Source of the DNA: Nocardia higoensis
GTDB taxonomy: Bacteria > Actinomycetota > Actinomycetes > Mycobacteriales > Mycobacteriaceae
Direction: 5' to 3'
Assembly: GCF_015477835.1 (NCBI RefSeq)
Contig: NZ_JADLQN010000003.1
Location: 186,001-250,000 of the forward strand
DNA: 64,000 bases
Shown here: positions 62,198 through 64,000 of the stretch, in pieces
Layout: every line of letters starts with the position of its first letter
Position numbering within the stretch: position 1 is the first letter of the stretch
Notes under the pieces: model-generated
The model's database searches: none
Told to the model about the DNA's origin: nothing
Seen by the model: the letters and a program-made list of their open reading frames with translations, nothing else
Translations under genes and position numbers: made by a program

Positions 62198-63450
62198 CCG
62201 CGCGTCCCACCATCATCGTGCGCATGGCCGACGCGGGCGACCTCTACATGTCCTGGCGAAGGTCGGACGATCCCGCTCGCCGCGGCGCGACCGCCCTGCC
62301 CGGGGAGGCGGTCGGCGCGGCCGTACGCGCACTCGCCGAAGCACTTCCCGATCCCGCGGTCCCCGGAGCGCTCGAACGATCCCTGACCACCGGCGCTCTC
62401 GCGGTCGCCGATCGCGAACACATTCTGGCCCAGCAGCTTTCCCGCGCGCTGATCCCACAGGGGCTCGCCGTGGAACTGCACGACCTGCACACCCGCGGCA
62501 TCCGTCCGCACCTGCGTCTGCAACCCTCGCCGCGCGTCGCCCAGGTGCCGTGGGAGATCCTCGCGCCCGACCCCGCCCTGCGGCTGCTCGACATCGCCGA
62601 TCTCAGCCTGCTCGCCCCCTCCGGCATCGTCCACGCCCCCACCCGCGCGCCCCGGAGCTGGGCCGCCGATCGCGACCTGCCCGTCGTCGCCGTCCTCGAC
62701 CCCCGCGTCCCGGGTTTCCGCGCCGACTCCGCCCTCGGCTCGGTGCTGGGCCGCCTGACCACCCCCACCCCCCTCACCGAACGGGTCGCCGAACACCTTG
62801 CCCTGAACCGTCTTCGCCCCGAGGCCGACAACCCCTACCAGGTCTTCCGCCGCACCGACCTCGACCGCGCCTGGCTCTCGGACACCCTGCGCGCGGGCGC
62901 GTCCCGCCTGCTCTACGTCGGCCACGTCACCGCCGCCGTCCCCGAATCCGGCCAGAGCGAGAACGCCGAACTCCACCTCGCCTGCACCGCCGACACCACC
63001 GGCTTCGCCGCCCCCCAACGCACCCACCGCCCGCTCTCGGCCAAGGACCTCCTGCTCGGCACCCACACCCTGCGCCCCGACCCCGTCGCAGGCCCCGACC
63101 TGTGGCCGATCCCCAGCCGAGTAGCCCTGATCGCCTGCGAAAGTGGCGGCGACCTGCGCTTCACCGAATCCCTCGGCCTCGTCGCCGCCATGATCCACGG
63201 CGGCGCCGAACTCGTCACCGCCACCCGCTGGCCCCTGCCTACCGATCTGGCCGTCCAGCGCCTCGGCGGCGCCACCCACGCCCTCCCCCTCCAGGACACC
63301 GTCTGCGCCGTCGACGCCGCCCACGATCAGGACGACCCGCTCGCCGATCTGCACAGCCGGCAGCGCGCCCACCTCGACGCCTGGCGCGCCACCGGAGCTG
63401 TCGAGCACTCTCCCCTGCTCTGGTCCGCCCTGGCCACCTTCGCCACCTGA
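62194..63450 (+). CDS. CHAT-domain (caspase-like) protease
   Basis: A 418-residue protein with a CHAT domain, a caspase/separase-clan cysteine protease. The likely catalytic His is in RLLYVGHVTAA (~245) and the Cys in VALIACESGGD (~315), each after a hydrophobic strand as in the fold. The N-terminal ~130 residues contain LQPSPRVAQVPWEILAP, the usual start of CHAT modules. No TPR is fused; that part is supplied by the gene before it. CHAT proteases tied to TPRs act in conflict or death pathways, so a signal-triggered proteolysis system is plausible. Confidence 0.9.
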   Translation: MTARPTIIVRMADAGDLYMSWRRSDDPARRGATALPGEAVGAAVRALAEALPDPAVPGALERSLTTGALAVADREHILAQQLSRALIPQGLAVELHDLHTRGIRPHLRLQPSPRVAQVPWEILAPDPALRLLDIADLSLLAPSGIVHAPTRAPRSWAADRDLPVVAVLDPRVPGFRADSALGSVLGRLTTPTPLTERVAEHLALNRLRPEADNPYQVFRRTDLDRAWLSDTLRAGASRLLYVGHVTAAVPESGQSENAELHLACTADTTGFAAPQRTHRPLSAKDLLLGTHTLRPDPVAGPDLWPIPSRVALIACESGGDLRFTESLGLVAAMIHGGAELVTATRWPLPTDLAVQRLGGATHALPLQDTVCAVDAAHDQDDPLADLHSRQRAHLDAWRATGAVEHSPLLWSALATFAT

Positions 63451-63481
63451 ACGATCGCGCACCACCATGCGGCGCCCGTGC

Positions 63482-64000
63482 TCACAAGGCGACAGGTGGC
63501 TCCGAGGCGTATGCCTGATGCAGGAGACTCACCAGCTCATCGGCCGCCCCGAGAGCCTGCTCGCCGATACGCGCCACCGGGATGCCCGGGCTCCACGAGT
63601 TCATCACCACGCCCGCGAGTCCCTCACTCAGGTCCGGTACCCGGATCGCTCGCGTGAGCTGGTCGACGCCGCGAGCGGCGAGTCGCCGTTTCAGGACCCG
63701 CATGGTGATACCGGGGAGAACGGCAGCTTCGGGCCAGATCACCGATCTACCGTCCCAGAACGCGATGTTCCAGATCGTCGCCTCGCTCAGATGCCCGGAG
63801 GCGTCGGTGAACGCAGCGTCGTCGAAGCCCCGTGCGTTCGCGCGGCGCAGGAGCTGGGTCTTCGCCACCTCGCCCACGTGCTTGATATGCGGGAGGTGTC
63901 GCTCGTGCGGGACGACATCGAGCGTCAGCGGCCCGGTCGGCGGCGCGGCCGGGTCCGTGACTCTGATCAGGACGTCGATCTCCACCGGTCCATCGGTCCG
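63482..64000 (-). CDS. Class IV aminotransferase, C-terminal part (cut by window end)
   Basis: The frame is open to the window end, and ~172 residues are visible. The PLP-binding Lys is likely in PHIKHVGEVAKTQ, and SEATIWNIAFWDG and PGITMRVLKRRL are typical of class IV aminotransferases (PabC, IlvE, D-amino-acid types). The N-terminal ~100 residues lie beyond the window. Substrate type cannot be given. It converges on the CHAT gene with 31 bases between. Confidence 0.85.
   Translation of the reverse strand, partial: RTDGPVEIDVLIRVTDPAAPPTGPLTLDVVPHERHLPHIKHVGEVAKTQLLRRANARGFDDAAFTDASGHLSEATIWNIAFWDGRSVIWPEAAVLPGITMRVLKRRLAARGVDQLTRAIRVPDLSEGLAGVVMNSWSPGIPVARIGEQALGAADELVSLLHQAYASEPPVAL

Overview
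The window is GC-rich chromosomal DNA from a mycolic-acid-producing actinobacterium, most likely a Nocardia or close relative. Three things suggest this. The block phosphoenolpyruvate carboxykinase / two GTPase-like proteins / TrmB / NYN protein / MmpL3 matches the Mycobacterium tuberculosis mmpL3 neighbourhood (Rv0206c-Rv0211). A YqgE-type gene lies near leuS, as in Rv0038-Rv0041. An LpqH-type lipoprotein and a glucosylglycerate-hydrolase-type enzyme are also present. No rRNA, tRNA, IS element, integrase or CRISPR array was seen. Many genes start 6-8 nt after a TANNNT -10 box, as expected for leaderless transcripts.

Layout. 1-15 kb: an aldehyde dehydrogenase tail, pckG with a strong terminator, two GTPase-like membrane-associated proteins, an SDR, then trmB, the NYN gene and mmpL3 in one run, and a DUF2339 membrane protein converging on mmpL3. 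15-21.3 kb: a hypothetical gene divergent from an XRE regulator, a 59-aa secreted peptide, a DUF1707 protein, a MacRS-like two-component system and an AI-2E-type permease. 21.35-27.35 kb: a six-gene accessory block lying between two 89/90-bp direct repeats derived from the 5' end of the AI-2E gene. It holds a GlxA-type regulator, two cyanamide-hydratase-like HD proteins, two more DJ-1/PfpI proteins and a DyP peroxidase. Three of the products have Tat signals. 27.4-37.8 kb: an adenylate cyclase, a DUF3054 protein, a transpeptidase-like lipoprotein lacking all its catalytic motifs, aroQ, a glycerate kinase, a secreted peptidase, a GNAT protein, an acyltransferase and a YqgE-type protein. 37.8-48.4 kb: a DrrAB-type exporter, an EXLDI protein, a cupin, an SdpI-like protein, leuS, an SDR, a GH63-type hydrolase, a ParB-like protein and a GH25 lysozyme.

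48.4-57.7 kb: PhoX, an ECF42 sigma factor with its YCII/DGPF partner and a visible ECF42-type promoter, an ArsR-rhodanese regulator with two MFS transporters that share one exact operator, a membrane protein and an LpqH-like lipoprotein. 57.7-63.5 kb: a tightly coupled operon of two unknown proteins, a possible 81-aa protein, a TPR protein and a CHAT (caspase-like) protease, followed by a partial class IV aminotransferase. The most unusual regions are the repeat-flanked HD/DJ-1/DyP block and the TPR-CHAT operon.
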